From NCBI RefSeq assembly GCF_007859765.1, contig NZ_SIHJ01000006.1, positions 20,985-84,984 on the forward strand: a stretch of 64,000 bases of DNA. Reading direction: 5' to 3'. The translations under genes were made by a program, and so were the position numbers. The notes below the pieces were generated by a model, which was given only the letters and a program-made list of their open reading frames with translations, was not told where the DNA came from and did not search any database. This DNA is from Posidoniimonas corsicana. GTDB taxonomy: Bacteria > Planctomycetota > Planctomycetia > Pirellulales > Lacipirellulaceae. Below, piece after piece: positions 13,846 through 22,361 of this stretch. The first letter of the stretch is position 1. Each line of letters begins with the position of its first letter.

Positions 13846-14868
13846 ATGAAGATCGCGACAACGTGCTTCGGCGTGATCGCCGTTGCCTTGATGGCGCTGC
13901 CGGCTGGGGCAGAGCTCATCTCGTACGAAGGCTTCCAGTACGCCGACGGCACCGACATCGGCCTCGGTCCGGGGTCGGACGGCGGCTCGGGTTGGTCCAA
14001 CGAATGGACCCGGAACGGCAGCAATGGCGACCCCAACAGCCTGCGTGCTGTCGGCGGTGGCCTGTCCTACACCGACACGATGGGCCGGACGCTGGTGACC
14101 TCGGGCAACTATGGCCTTGTCGACTTCAACGGCCTGAACGACGACCGCGACGGCGGCGGACGCAACGCCCAGTGGTACCGGAACATGGACCTTTCCGGCT
14201 ATGGCGCCGCGAACATGACGGAAGTCGTCGGTGTCGGCGGTTCGTACTACATCTCGTTCATTGGTGAGCGTCGCGGGTTCCACGACCCGCTGGTCGTTGA
14301 CACCGACAACGATGGTGGTGGCGACCAGACTCAGTACCACCCGAACGTCTACGCCCGCAACGCCCACTTCACCCTGCTCAATGGCGGTGGTCTGGGCGAG
14401 GTTGCTCAGATCGGCAACCCGTCGAACAAGACGACCGACCGCTGGACCCTCCGCGCGAAGAACGCCGCGGTCGACGACGCGGTCAGCGACGAGCGGTTCT
14501 CTTACAACCAGCAATTTGTCGTGGTGAAGGTCACCGCCGGCAACCTGGACATCAACGATGTCAATTTCATCCCCGACCTCGTTGAGGTTTGGTTGAACCC
14601 AGACCTTTCCTCCGAGGGCCTGAACGGCGCCCCGGACATGTCGAAGTTCATCCTCGACAACGGCGTTGATCCCATCGACCTCGCCCAGACCGGCGTCGGC
14701 CTGCTAGCAGGCAGTGAAGGCGGCAACCGCCGCGGAGCCGTGATGGCGTTCGACGAAATCCGCGTCGGCCTCGATTGGGAGTCGGTCACACCGAACGTGC
14801 CCGAGCCCACCTCGCTGGCGCTGCTTAGCCTCTGCGGCCTGGGTCTCGCGACCCGCCGCCGCGGCTAA
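13846..14868 (+). CDS. Secreted PEP-CTERM protein of unknown function
   Basis: The protein has 340 residues with a signal peptide (MKIATTCFGVIAVALMALPAGA). The C-terminus is a PEP-CTERM sorting signal: VPEPTSLALLSLCGLGLA followed by RRRG, i.e. PEP motif, hydrophobic helix and basic end. The body begins with ISYEGFQYADGTDIG and is rich in Gly, Asn and Asp, a type common in planctomycete PEP-CTERM proteins that resemble lectin-like beta-sandwiches. No catalytic motif was recognised. PEP-CTERM proteins are exported and processed by an exosortase; no exosortase is in the window. It lies between pectate-lyase blocks and could bind polysaccharide at the surface, which is only inference. Confidence 0.85.
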   Translation: MKIATTCFGVIAVALMALPAGAELISYEGFQYADGTDIGLGPGSDGGSGWSNEWTRNGSNGDPNSLRAVGGGLSYTDTMGRTLVTSGNYGLVDFNGLNDDRDGGGRNAQWYRNMDLSGYGAANMTEVVGVGGSYYISFIGERRGFHDPLVVDTDNDGGGDQTQYHPNVYARNAHFTLLNGGGLGEVAQIGNPSNKTTDRWTLRAKNAAVDDAVSDERFSYNQQFVVVKVTAGNLDINDVNFIPDLVEVWLNPDLSSEGLNGAPDMSKFILDNGVDPIDLAQTGVGLLAGSEGGNRRGAVMAFDEIRVGLDWESVTPNVPEPTSLALLSLCGLGLATRRRG

Positions 14869-14920
14869 AACCCAAGAGACAGCTGCCCGCGTCCCAATCG
14901 CCGCGCAGCAAGAACGACTC

Positions 14921-14951
14921 GCGGCGCCCACGGCCAGTTCGTGGGCGCCGC
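14921..14951 (+). terminator. Hairpin after the PEP-CTERM gene
   Basis: Perfect 11-bp inverted repeat (GCGGCGCCCAC at 14921-14931, complement at 14941-14951) with a 9-nt loop, 53 nt after the stop codon. There is no long T-run, only CCCTT, so it is a probable but not classical intrinsic terminator. Confidence 0.6.
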
Positions 14952-15148
14952 CCCTTATGGACAGAGAGCACCAAGATACCCCCGCGGCCAGCGCGCCGCG
15001 CAGTGGACGCGCCGGCCTCGCGGCTCCGCGGATGAGCACCGCCACCGTTCGCTGACACGCAGGACACGCCCGGAATTTCGCCGAGGCGACTGCGATTCTG
15101 TAAGACTTACCCCTGTAGGAGACTTCGCACAGGAGCGGAGGGAAGCAG

Positions 15149-18100
15149 ATGAAACGGGCAATCACCAAGACAGCTTTGATCACGGCGCTGGGAATCACCC
15201 TGTCAACGACCCCGGTCCAGGCGCAGACCACACTGGCGGAGTTCCAGTGGAACAATCTCAGCCCCTCCGGCCCCCAGGACTGGACCAACCCCTCAAACTG
15301 GCTTGCGCCAGGAGTCACCTCGGGAAATGCAACCTATCCCGACGACCCCAATCACAACAACGTCGATCCCGACGCTGTTGGTCCGGTCGCTGGCGCCAAC
15401 CTGTCCGTTGCCCTTACATCCGACTTGGAAGTCCGCCTAAATAGCGGCGACATCACGATCTCGTCCCTGACGCTTGGCGTCGACGGCCGCACCACCACCG
15501 TCAGCGGACCGGGCCGCCTCCTGTTTGAACAAGACGAGCCTTCGATCGTGGTGATGATCCCAGACCCGGACCCCGAGGCTGAGCCGGGCGCGATGGTCGA
15601 TTCGTACACTTGCTCGTTCAACTGCGGCAACTCGCTGGTAATGAGCACCGGATCCACATCGACGAACATCATTAGCGCCGTCGTGGGTTCGACCGAGCGG
15701 ATCGACTTTGCAGGCCCACGAACCCTGACTCTGGCCGGTGGCTTCCAGGAAGTCGCGGTTGACTCGATGGATGACAATGTCGCCAACAATACCGCCATTC
15801 GCAGCCACATTGGAGTGTATAACCCGGCCGTCAGCATCGAATCGCAGCCGCGACTGTTGGTCACGGGGCAGACGGTCACAGTAGTCGACAACCTGCTCAA
15901 TGCCGACATGCAGCCGGAAGACGTACCCCTCTACCTGGGATCCGGATTCACCGGTACCCCCGAGTTGCTCAACGATGAGAATACCGAGATGGGACAGGGA
16001 TTCCCCTCCGGAATCATCGACCTGGTCGGCGGCATCACCGGCGGGGGCCGGATTCGTCTCGGGAGCGAGTCCCGCTCTTCAGACGGCCAGCCGCTGGGCA
16101 CGGTCGTTCTCTACGAGAACTCCTACACTGGCAGCACCGTAATCGACCGCGGCAACGTGATCCTTCGAGACGACCTGGCCTTCGGTCCTAGCGGCTCGGT
16201 CCGCAACGGCAACCCGGCGAACTCGATCGGCTTCAACCTCATCGTCGAACCCGGCCCCGAAGAGTCCGGCGAGGGCTTAGAGCGTGTAATCGCCAACAAC
16301 TTCAGCGTTCCGCACGACTTCACAATCAAGGGCCAGCACTCGCTCAAGATCACCGGCAACGCCCCGGCGTCCAATAGCGCGGGCTGGGTCAACCTGCTGC
16401 CCGAAGGCGAAACGTTCACACTAAGCGGCCGCCTGTACACCAACGAAAACCCACAAAACACTTACACGTTCGACGGCAGTGGGCGGACGGTGATCCAAGG
16501 CCAGATGGCCAACGCGGCGAACGCGTTCCTCGACACGGTCGCCGCGGCAACAACCGTTTTTGAGAAGCTGGGCAGCGGCGTTCTGGTGGTCGAGTCGAGC
16601 CTGAACGGCAACACCAACACCTTCAAGGCGGGTAACACGAACCCCAATCCAGACACGATCCTGATCGACGGCGGCAACCTCCACTTCGCCACCGTGGGCG
16701 ACATGGGCAACGTGACCGGTAAGGTGCGTTCGACCGGTGGGGCCATCGGCGTTGACACCGGCACGATTGCCGCCATCAACGATGGATCTGGCAACTTCGC
16801 CAGCCGCTTCACCACAAGCGATAACGGCGGCCTGATGCTGACAAACGCCGCTGACGCGGCTGCTACGCTCGACTTCACAACGGGCAACCTCGCCCAGTTC
16901 GCAAACATGACCGTGGCAGCCCATGAAGACGGCACCACGTTTACCGGCACGATCACGCCGGCAAACAATACGTACCGCCTGGGCGGCGGCAGCGGCACCC
17001 TGACCCTCGCGGCCAGCAAGCTCGCAGGCGCCCCGAACCTGGTGGTCACCAACGGCGGCGACTACCGCAACCCCGACGGCGAGGACCGCGTAAGACTAGG
17101 CATGGTGCGCGTCACCGGCGTCACCAACAACGCGCTGACCACCACCGTGATGGGCAAGTACCACCGGACCCTGCAAGACCAGGCCGTTGCGGACAACGTC
17201 GGCCCCGCCTCGCTCCAGTACCACGGCACCACCCTCGCGGTTGAGAGTTTGGCCGACGGCGCTAGCAGCCTTGGTTCGCTGACCACCGCCTCGAGCCTGT
17301 TCATCCAGGGCTCCACTCTCCGCTACGAGGGCGCCGCGGGCAGTTCGAATCGGCTGTTCACCGTCGGCACTGCTGGCGCCACCCTGGACGCGTCCGGCGC
17401 CGGCGCCATCAACCTCACCAACACGTCCGCCCTGGCGTTCGACATCGCTCAATCTCGCACCGGCGATATGGACGGTTTCGAAGGCCAGGTGGTGTACAAC
17501 ATCAGCGACACCAGCGACCTGGTGATCGGCATGGGGGTCAGCGATTCCGAGGGCGTGCTCCCCGCGGGCACCGTGATCACCAGCGTCGGCACCAACCGCA
17601 TTGGTGTGAGCGCTGAGATCGACCAGAGCATTTTCGAGGAGAACGCGACGATCACCTTTACCGAGATCGAACGCACCCTCGCGCTGACCGGCTCCAACAC
17701 CGGGAACAACACCCTGGCGGCCCAGATCGGCAACTCGTCGAACGGCGGCGTTGTTGCGATCGAAAAGTCGGGCGCGGGCAAATGGGTGCTCAGCAACGCC
17801 GCGAACAATTACACCGGCGACACCACCGTCGAGGAGGGCACCCTGAGCCTCGGAGCCGCTTTCCTCAACGACATGTCAAGCGTGGAGCTGTTCTCTGGCG
17901 CCATCCTCGACCTCAACTACACAGGTTCAGACGTCATCGATTCGCTGTTCTTCAACGAATCTCTGATGCCCGCCGGCACCTGGGGCAGCCTTGCCTCAAG
18001 CGCCGCGAACAAGCGGAGCTGGTTTACCGGCCTCGGCATCTTGAACGTGACTAACGGCGCCGTGATCGAAGGCCTGCCCGGCGACTTTAACAACGACGGC

Positions 18101-18340
18101 ATGGTCGACGCGGCGGACTACACCGTGTGGCGGGACAACCTGGGCCAGGACGACGGAGCCCTCAACGGGAACGGCACCGGCACCGGCACCGTGGTGCAGG
18201 CCGACTACAATCTGTGGCGTTCGAACTACGGCATGTCCGCCCCGTCGCTCGAGGCGGCCGCGGGCGTTGCCCCCGAACCAGCCGCACTACTGCTCGCACT
18301 GACGGCGATGCCGCTGGCCGTGGGACGGAAGCGTCGGTAG
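15149..18340 (+). CDS. Large secreted beta-strand-repeat protein with dockerin-like and PEP-CTERM ends
   Basis: The protein has 1063 residues, with ribosome-binding site AGGAGCGGAGGG upstream and a signal peptide ending near VQAQT. Most of the chain is Gly/Asn/Thr-rich with autotransporter-associated beta-strand features such as FEKLGSGVLVVESSLNGNT and IEKSGAGKWVLSNAANNYTG followed by TTVEEGTLSLG, typical of a long parallel beta-helix. Near residues 970-1025 there are two calcium-binding dockerin-type segments (GDFNNDGMVDAADYTVWRDN and VVQADYNLWRSNYG). The C-terminus is a PEP-CTERM signal (APEPAALLLALTAMPLAVG, RKRR). No catalytic residues could be assigned. It is probably an exported surface or matrix protein. 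Presence in a pectin locus suggests adhesion or scaffolding, but this is inference. Confidence 0.85.
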   Translation: MKRAITKTALITALGITLSTTPVQAQTTLAEFQWNNLSPSGPQDWTNPSNWLAPGVTSGNATYPDDPNHNNVDPDAVGPVAGANLSVALTSDLEVRLNSGDITISSLTLGVDGRTTTVSGPGRLLFEQDEPSIVVMIPDPDPEAEPGAMVDSYTCSFNCGNSLVMSTGSTSTNIISAVVGSTERIDFAGPRTLTLAGGFQEVAVDSMDDNVANNTAIRSHIGVYNPAVSIESQPRLLVTGQTVTVVDNLLNADMQPEDVPLYLGSGFTGTPELLNDENTEMGQGFPSGIIDLVGGITGGGRIRLGSESRSSDGQPLGTVVLYENSYTGSTVIDRGNVILRDDLAFGPSGSVRNGNPANSIGFNLIVEPGPEESGEGLERVIANNFSVPHDFTIKGQHSLKITGNAPASNSAGWVNLLPEGETFTLSGRLYTNENPQNTYTFDGSGRTVIQGQMANAANAFLDTVAAATTVFEKLGSGVLVVESSLNGNTNTFKAGNTNPNPDTILIDGGNLHFATVGDMGNVTGKVRSTGGAIGVDTGTIAAINDGSGNFASRFTTSDNGGLMLTNAADAAATLDFTTGNLAQFANMTVAAHEDGTTFTGTITPANNTYRLGGGSGTLTLAASKLAGAPNLVVTNGGDYRNPDGEDRVRLGMVRVTGVTNNALTTTVMGKYHRTLQDQAVADNVGPASLQYHGTTLAVESLADGASSLGSLTTASSLFIQGSTLRYEGAAGSSNRLFTVGTAGATLDASGAGAINLTNTSALAFDIAQSRTGDMDGFEGQVVYNISDTSDLVIGMGVSDSEGVLPAGTVITSVGTNRIGVSAEIDQSIFEENATITFTEIERTLALTGSNTGNNTLAAQIGNSSNGGVVAIEKSGAGKWVLSNAANNYTGDTTVEEGTLSLGAAFLNDMSSVELFSGAILDLNYTGSDVIDSLFFNESLMPAGTWGSLASSAANKRSWFTGLGILNVTNGAVIEGLPGDFNNDGMVDAADYTVWRDNLGQDDGALNGNGTGTGTVVQADYNLWRSNYGMSAPSLEAAAGVAPEPAALLLALTAMPLAVGRKRR

Positions 18341-18393
18341 CCGCCCACCGGATGGCCTCGGGGCTCCCCGCCCCATGATGCAACTTAGTCGGG

Positions 18394-18422
18394 GCGTAGC
18401 GGCGGGTCTCCCGCCGCTACGC
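18394..18422 (+). terminator. Strong hairpin after the beta-strand-repeat gene
   Basis: Thirteen-bp perfect stem (GCGTAGCGGCGGG / CCCGCCGCTACGC) with a TCT loop, starting 54 nt after the stop at 18340. It separates the PEP-CTERM block from the DUF3826-PL1 operon. No T-run follows. Confidence 0.65.
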
Positions 18423-18469
18423 TCATTGCTAAGCAACCCGCCTACACAAGCCTGGAGCCTTGTGCCCCT

Positions 18470-19135
18470 ATGACCGCCCGACGGCGCGCCCGGCGTCTCC
18501 TGTTGTCCGTAATGGCTGCGTTCTCCCTCGCTGGCGGCGCCAACGCCGCTCAGGACCTTTCGCCCGAGGAGGCCGAGTACCGCAAGGTGATCCGCGGCAG
18601 GGCCGAGAAGATCGTCGAGCAGCTCGACCTCACCGACCGCGAGCAGGCCGAGAGGGTCATCGTGCTGGTCGCGGACTACTACCGCGGCCTTCGTGACAAT
18701 CACGACGAACGGGATGCGCAACTTTCTTCAGCCGACGAGGACCAACGTCAAAGCATCCGCAACGAGTCACAACTCGCCGTGCAGAAGCTGCACCGGCAGT
18801 TCGTCGCCGCGATCTCAGCCGAGGTGTCGCCGGAGCAGGTGGGACAGGTTAAAGACGGCCTGACGTACGGCGTCGTAGACGTCACCCTAGGCGCGTACAA
18901 AGAGTTGCTGCCGGACCTGACGGACGAAGAGCTGCGTTACATCCGAGCCAACCTGATCGAGGCCCGCGAGTATGCGATGGACGGGGGCTCATCCCGCGAG
19001 AAGCACGGCTGGTTCGGGAAGTACAAGGGGCGGATCAACAACTACCTCTCAGCCCACGGGTACGACCTGAAACAGGCCGAACACGAGCTCGCCGACCGCA
19101 AGCGTCGCGCCGCGGCCGCCAATCAAGCAAGGTAA
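18470..19135 (+). CDS. DUF3826 family secreted protein
   Basis: The protein has 221 residues with a twin-arginine-like basic start and a hydrophobic signal (RRLLLSVMAAFSLAGGANA). The mature part is mostly helical and charged, with VDVTLGAYKELLPDLTDEE and a C-terminal EKHGWFGKYKGRINNYLSAHGYD segment that I recognise as DUF3826. The family has no known activity and is repeatedly found beside pectate lyases and rhamnogalacturonan enzymes. The next gene, a PL1 pectate lyase, begins 3 nt after its stop, so the two are co-transcribed. A role as accessory or binding protein for pectin degradation is inferred. Confidence 0.8.
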   Translation: MTARRRARRLLLSVMAAFSLAGGANAAQDLSPEEAEYRKVIRGRAEKIVEQLDLTDREQAERVIVLVADYYRGLRDNHDERDAQLSSADEDQRQSIRNESQLAVQKLHRQFVAAISAEVSPEQVGQVKDGLTYGVVDVTLGAYKELLPDLTDEELRYIRANLIEAREYAMDGGSSREKHGWFGKYKGRINNYLSAHGYDLKQAEHELADRKRRAAAANQAR

Positions 19136-19138
19136 GGA

Positions 19139-20794
19139 ATGTCTAGCACACGACTCGTCGCCGTGGCCATGGCTGCGGCAATCGCGGCCACCTCCAGCGC
19201 CCAGTACCCTAAGATCACCAGCGAAGTGGCGGCCGAGAGCGCCCAGCGCATGGCTGAGATGCGCCGCCGATCAGACGAGGCCTGGCGGCGGGCCCAGCCC
19301 GCCATCAAGGCGGCCGCCGAGCAAGGCAAGCCCTACATCCCGGACGCCGCCCGGCCCGAAGACCTTCCGCAGGCGGAGATCCCGGCGTTCCCCGGCGCCC
19401 AGGGGGGCGGGATGTACAGCTTCGGCGGACGCGGCGGACGCGTGATCGTCGTCACCAACCTGAACGACGACGGCCCAGGCAGCTTCCGCGCAGCCCTCGA
19501 GGCGGGCGGCCCCCGTACGGTGGTGTTCAACGTTGCTGGCGTGATTAACCTGAAGAGCCGACTGGTTGTCCGCGCGCCCTACCTGACCATCCACGGCGGA
19601 TCGGCGCCCGGCGACGGAGTCTGCATCGCGGGCGACACCGTTGAGCTCGAGACACACGACGTCGTGATTCGGCACATGCGGTTCCGCCGTGGCGACACTT
19701 GGGTTGGCGACCGCAACGACTCGCTGGGCGGCAACCCAATCGGCAACATCATGCTCGACCACGTATCGGCGAGCTGGGGGCTCGACGAGAACCTCTCCAT
19801 GTACCGACACATGTACCAGCCTCCCGACGGCGGCAAAGAGATCAAGATGCCAACCGTCAACATCACCATCCAGAACTCCATATTCAGCGAGGCGCTGGAC
19901 ACCTACAACCACGCGTTCGGCAGCACGCTGGGCGGCTACAACAGCACGTTCCACCACAACCTGTGGGCTTGCAACACCGGCCGCAACCCCAGCGTCGGCA
20001 TGATCTACGACTTCAATTTCATCAACAATGTGCTGTACAACTGGCGGCACCGCACGGTGGACGGCGGTGACCACCGCAGCTTCTACACGCTGATCAACAA
20101 CTACTACAAGCCGGGCCCGGTCACGCCCGAGGGCCAGCCCATCGCCCACCGCCTGCTGAAGCCCGAGGCGCGTCGCAGCCCCTATTACCTGCTGGACTAC
20201 GGCAAGGCCTATCTGGCGGGCAACGTCGTGGAGGGCAACGAGCAAGTCACGGCAAACAACTGGGACGGGGGCGTGCAACCCGACATTGAGCAGCCCCGTG
20301 AGCCCCTCAAGAAGGGCGTCCGCGTCCCCACCGAAGAAGAGCTGCTCGCCGAGATCCGCTCCGACCGTCCGTACCCGCACGCCTACGTTGATATCCAGAC
20401 CGCCGAGGAAGCGTACGAGCTGGTTCTGGCCGGCGCCGGCGCCACCCTACCCCGACGCGACGCGGTCGACGAGCGGATTATCGACATGGTTCGCTCCGGC
20501 ACGGTCACCTACCCGGAGGGCAAGGGCATCATCACCGACATCAAGCAGGTGGGCGGCTACCCCGAGTACCGTGGCGAGCCGTACGCCGACGCCGACTCCG
20601 ACGGCATGCCGGACGAGTGGGAAGAGCAGCACGGCCTGAACCCGAACGACTCGGCCGACGCGACCGCCGACGCCAACAATGACGGCTACACCAACATCGA
20701 GGCGTTCCTCAACGGCGAAGACCCCGCCGCGCCCCGCGCCGACCCCATCGAATCCCCTCGCACCTATGTCGACCTTTTCTGGCAGGCCTTCTAG
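19139..20794 (+). CDS. Pectate lyase, PL1 type, with EF-hand-like tail
   Basis: The protein has 551 residues with a short signal peptide (MSSTRLVAVAMAAAIAATSSA). A helical linker precedes the beta-helix that starts at FPGAQGGGMYSFGGRGG, then DDGPGSFRAALEAGG, MLDHVSASWGLDEN and FINNVLYNWRHRT. The tail holds DADSDGMPDEW and DANNDGYTN calcium-binding repeats, like the tail of the first PL1. It lacks the first enzyme's N-terminal binding and FnIII modules, so the two lyases may act on different physical forms of pectin. It sits between DUF3826 (3 nt upstream) and an (alpha/alpha)6 glycosidase whose start overlaps its last 29 nt. Expected to cut unesterified homogalacturonan outside the cytoplasm. 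Confidence 0.92.
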   Translation: MSSTRLVAVAMAAAIAATSSAQYPKITSEVAAESAQRMAEMRRRSDEAWRRAQPAIKAAAEQGKPYIPDAARPEDLPQAEIPAFPGAQGGGMYSFGGRGGRVIVVTNLNDDGPGSFRAALEAGGPRTVVFNVAGVINLKSRLVVRAPYLTIHGGSAPGDGVCIAGDTVELETHDVVIRHMRFRRGDTWVGDRNDSLGGNPIGNIMLDHVSASWGLDENLSMYRHMYQPPDGGKEIKMPTVNITIQNSIFSEALDTYNHAFGSTLGGYNSTFHHNLWACNTGRNPSVGMIYDFNFINNVLYNWRHRTVDGGDHRSFYTLINNYYKPGPVTPEGQPIAHRLLKPEARRSPYYLLDYGKAYLAGNVVEGNEQVTANNWDGGVQPDIEQPREPLKKGVRVPTEEELLAEIRSDRPYPHAYVDIQTAEEAYELVLAGAGATLPRRDAVDERIIDMVRSGTVTYPEGKGIITDIKQVGGYPEYRGEPYADADSDGMPDEWEEQHGLNPNDSADATADANNDGYTNIEAFLNGEDPAAPRADPIESPRTYVDLFWQAF

Positions 20795-22361
20795 CGTCGG
20801 CGCAGCGTTGGCGTTAGCGGCGTCCGCCCTGGCAGCGTCCGCCGCTGCTGCGAAGGAGCGCGAGAGCGCCGTTCTCTCGACTGACACCGCCTACGCGTTG
20901 GCCGAAAGGTTTAACGCCTGCGACGCCGAGGACGTTCGCAACCTGGTGCCCAACAGCGACGCCGGCGAATGGATCGCCGCCAACGCGCCGCGGTTCGACT
21001 GCCCCTCCGGGCGCCTGGTCGAGACCTACTATTTCCGCTGGTGGACCTTCCGCAAGCACATCGTCCAGACGCCGCACGGGCGGGTGCTGACCGAGTTCAT
21101 CACCCCAGTGAGCCACGCGGGCCCGTACAACACGGTCTCGTGCGCTGTGGGCCATCACATCGCCGAAGGGCGCTGGCTACGCGACCAGGCGCTGCTGAAC
21201 GAGTACATGAGCTTCTGGCTGCGTTCGGGCGCCGATGGCGGCATGGCGCCACACTACCACAAGTTCAGCAACTGGAATGCATCGGCGCTGTATGAACGCG
21301 CAAAGGTCACCGGCGACTGGACGTGGCTTACCGGGCGGCTCGATGATTTGGTCGCCGACTATCAGGCATGGGAGGCGGAACGCCAGCTCCTCAACGGCTT
21401 GTTCTGGCAGCACGATGTCAAAGACGGCATGGAAGAGTCCATCAGCGGCGGCCGCCGCGTCAAGAACGTTCGTCCCACGATCAACAGCTACATGGTCGCC
21501 AACGCACGAGCGATCAGTGCGGTCGCTCGCCGGGCGGGTCGCGACGATCTTGCAGACGTGTACTCCGCCAAGGCGGACCAACTGCAGGAAGCGATGGTCG
21601 AAGCCATGTGGGACCCCGATGCACAGTTCTACAAGGTCAGGCTCGAATCGGGTCAATTGTCGAACGCGCGCGAAGCAATTGGCTACATCCCTTGGGTGTT
21701 TGGGATCGCCCATCCGCAGCACACCCCGGCATGGCGGCAGGTGACCGACCGAGCTGGATTTTGGGCCCCGGCGGGGCTCACCACCGCCGAACGACGCCAC
21801 CCCGAGTTCCGCACCCACGGCACGGGCACGTGCGAATGGGACGGCGCCGTGTGGCCGTTCGCCACCAGCCAGACACTAACTGGCATGGCGAGACTGCTCC
21901 GCGATGCCGAGCAGGACACCGTCACCCGGGACGACTACTTCGAACAACTCCTGCGCTACGCCAACAGCCACCAGCAGAACGGCGCCGCGTACATCGGTGA
22001 GTATCTGGACGAGGTGACCGGCGAGTGGCTGATCACCGGACCGAAGGCGATGCGGAGCCGGTTCTACAACCACTCCACCTTCAACGACCTAATCATCAGC
22101 GGGCTGATTGGCGTCCTGCCCCAAGAGGATGGTAAGCTACGGGTCCACCCGCTCGTGCCGCCCAACGCCTGGAACTGGTTTTGCCTCGACGGAACGCCGT
22201 GCCAGGGGCACGACGTCACGGTCGTGTGGGACCGCGACGGCCAGCGGTATGGCCGCCAAGCCGGCCTGACCTTGATGGTCGACGGTCAGACAGTCGCCCA
22301 TCGTCCGGACCTTGGTCCGCTAACCTATCAACTCCTCCCCACGACAGATCCGACCGAATGA
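20766..22361 (+). CDS. (alpha/alpha)6-barrel glycosidase, MGH1/GH63-like, substrate unknown
   Basis: The protein has about 531 residues from the ATG that starts a signal peptide (MSTFSGRPSS to ASAAAA) and overlaps the preceding lyase. Motifs of six-hairpin glycosidases are visible: YYFRWWTFRKH near the N-terminus, MAPHYHKFSNWNASALYERAK, INSYMVANARAISAVARRAG, and CEWDGAVWPFATSQTL near residue 360, which resembles the W-x-G-x-V-W-P element of GH63/GH37/MGH1-type enzymes. A small beta-rich C-terminal domain follows. I cannot assign a CAZy family. Given its operon (PL1 upstream, GH95 and GH127 downstream) it should cleave a pectic side-chain linkage. (Alpha/alpha)6 beta-L-arabinofuranosidase families are one possibility. 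Confidence 0.75.
   Translation: MSTFSGRPSSVGAALALAASALAASAAAAKERESAVLSTDTAYALAERFNACDAEDVRNLVPNSDAGEWIAANAPRFDCPSGRLVETYYFRWWTFRKHIVQTPHGRVLTEFITPVSHAGPYNTVSCAVGHHIAEGRWLRDQALLNEYMSFWLRSGADGGMAPHYHKFSNWNASALYERAKVTGDWTWLTGRLDDLVADYQAWEAERQLLNGLFWQHDVKDGMEESISGGRRVKNVRPTINSYMVANARAISAVARRAGRDDLADVYSAKADQLQEAMVEAMWDPDAQFYKVRLESGQLSNAREAIGYIPWVFGIAHPQHTPAWRQVTDRAGFWAPAGLTTAERRHPEFRTHGTGTCEWDGAVWPFATSQTLTGMARLLRDAEQDTVTRDDYFEQLLRYANSHQQNGAAYIGEYLDEVTGEWLITGPKAMRSRFYNHSTFNDLIISGLIGVLPQEDGKLRVHPLVPPNAWNWFCLDGTPCQGHDVTVVWDRDGQRYGRQAGLTLMVDGQTVAHRPDLGPLTYQLLPTTDPTE

Noticed and set aside
15100..15132. Short palindromes upstream of the beta-strand-repeat gene (GTAAG/CTTAC and CCTGT/ACAGG).
   Set aside because: Arms of only 5 nt are expected by chance in this much sequence.
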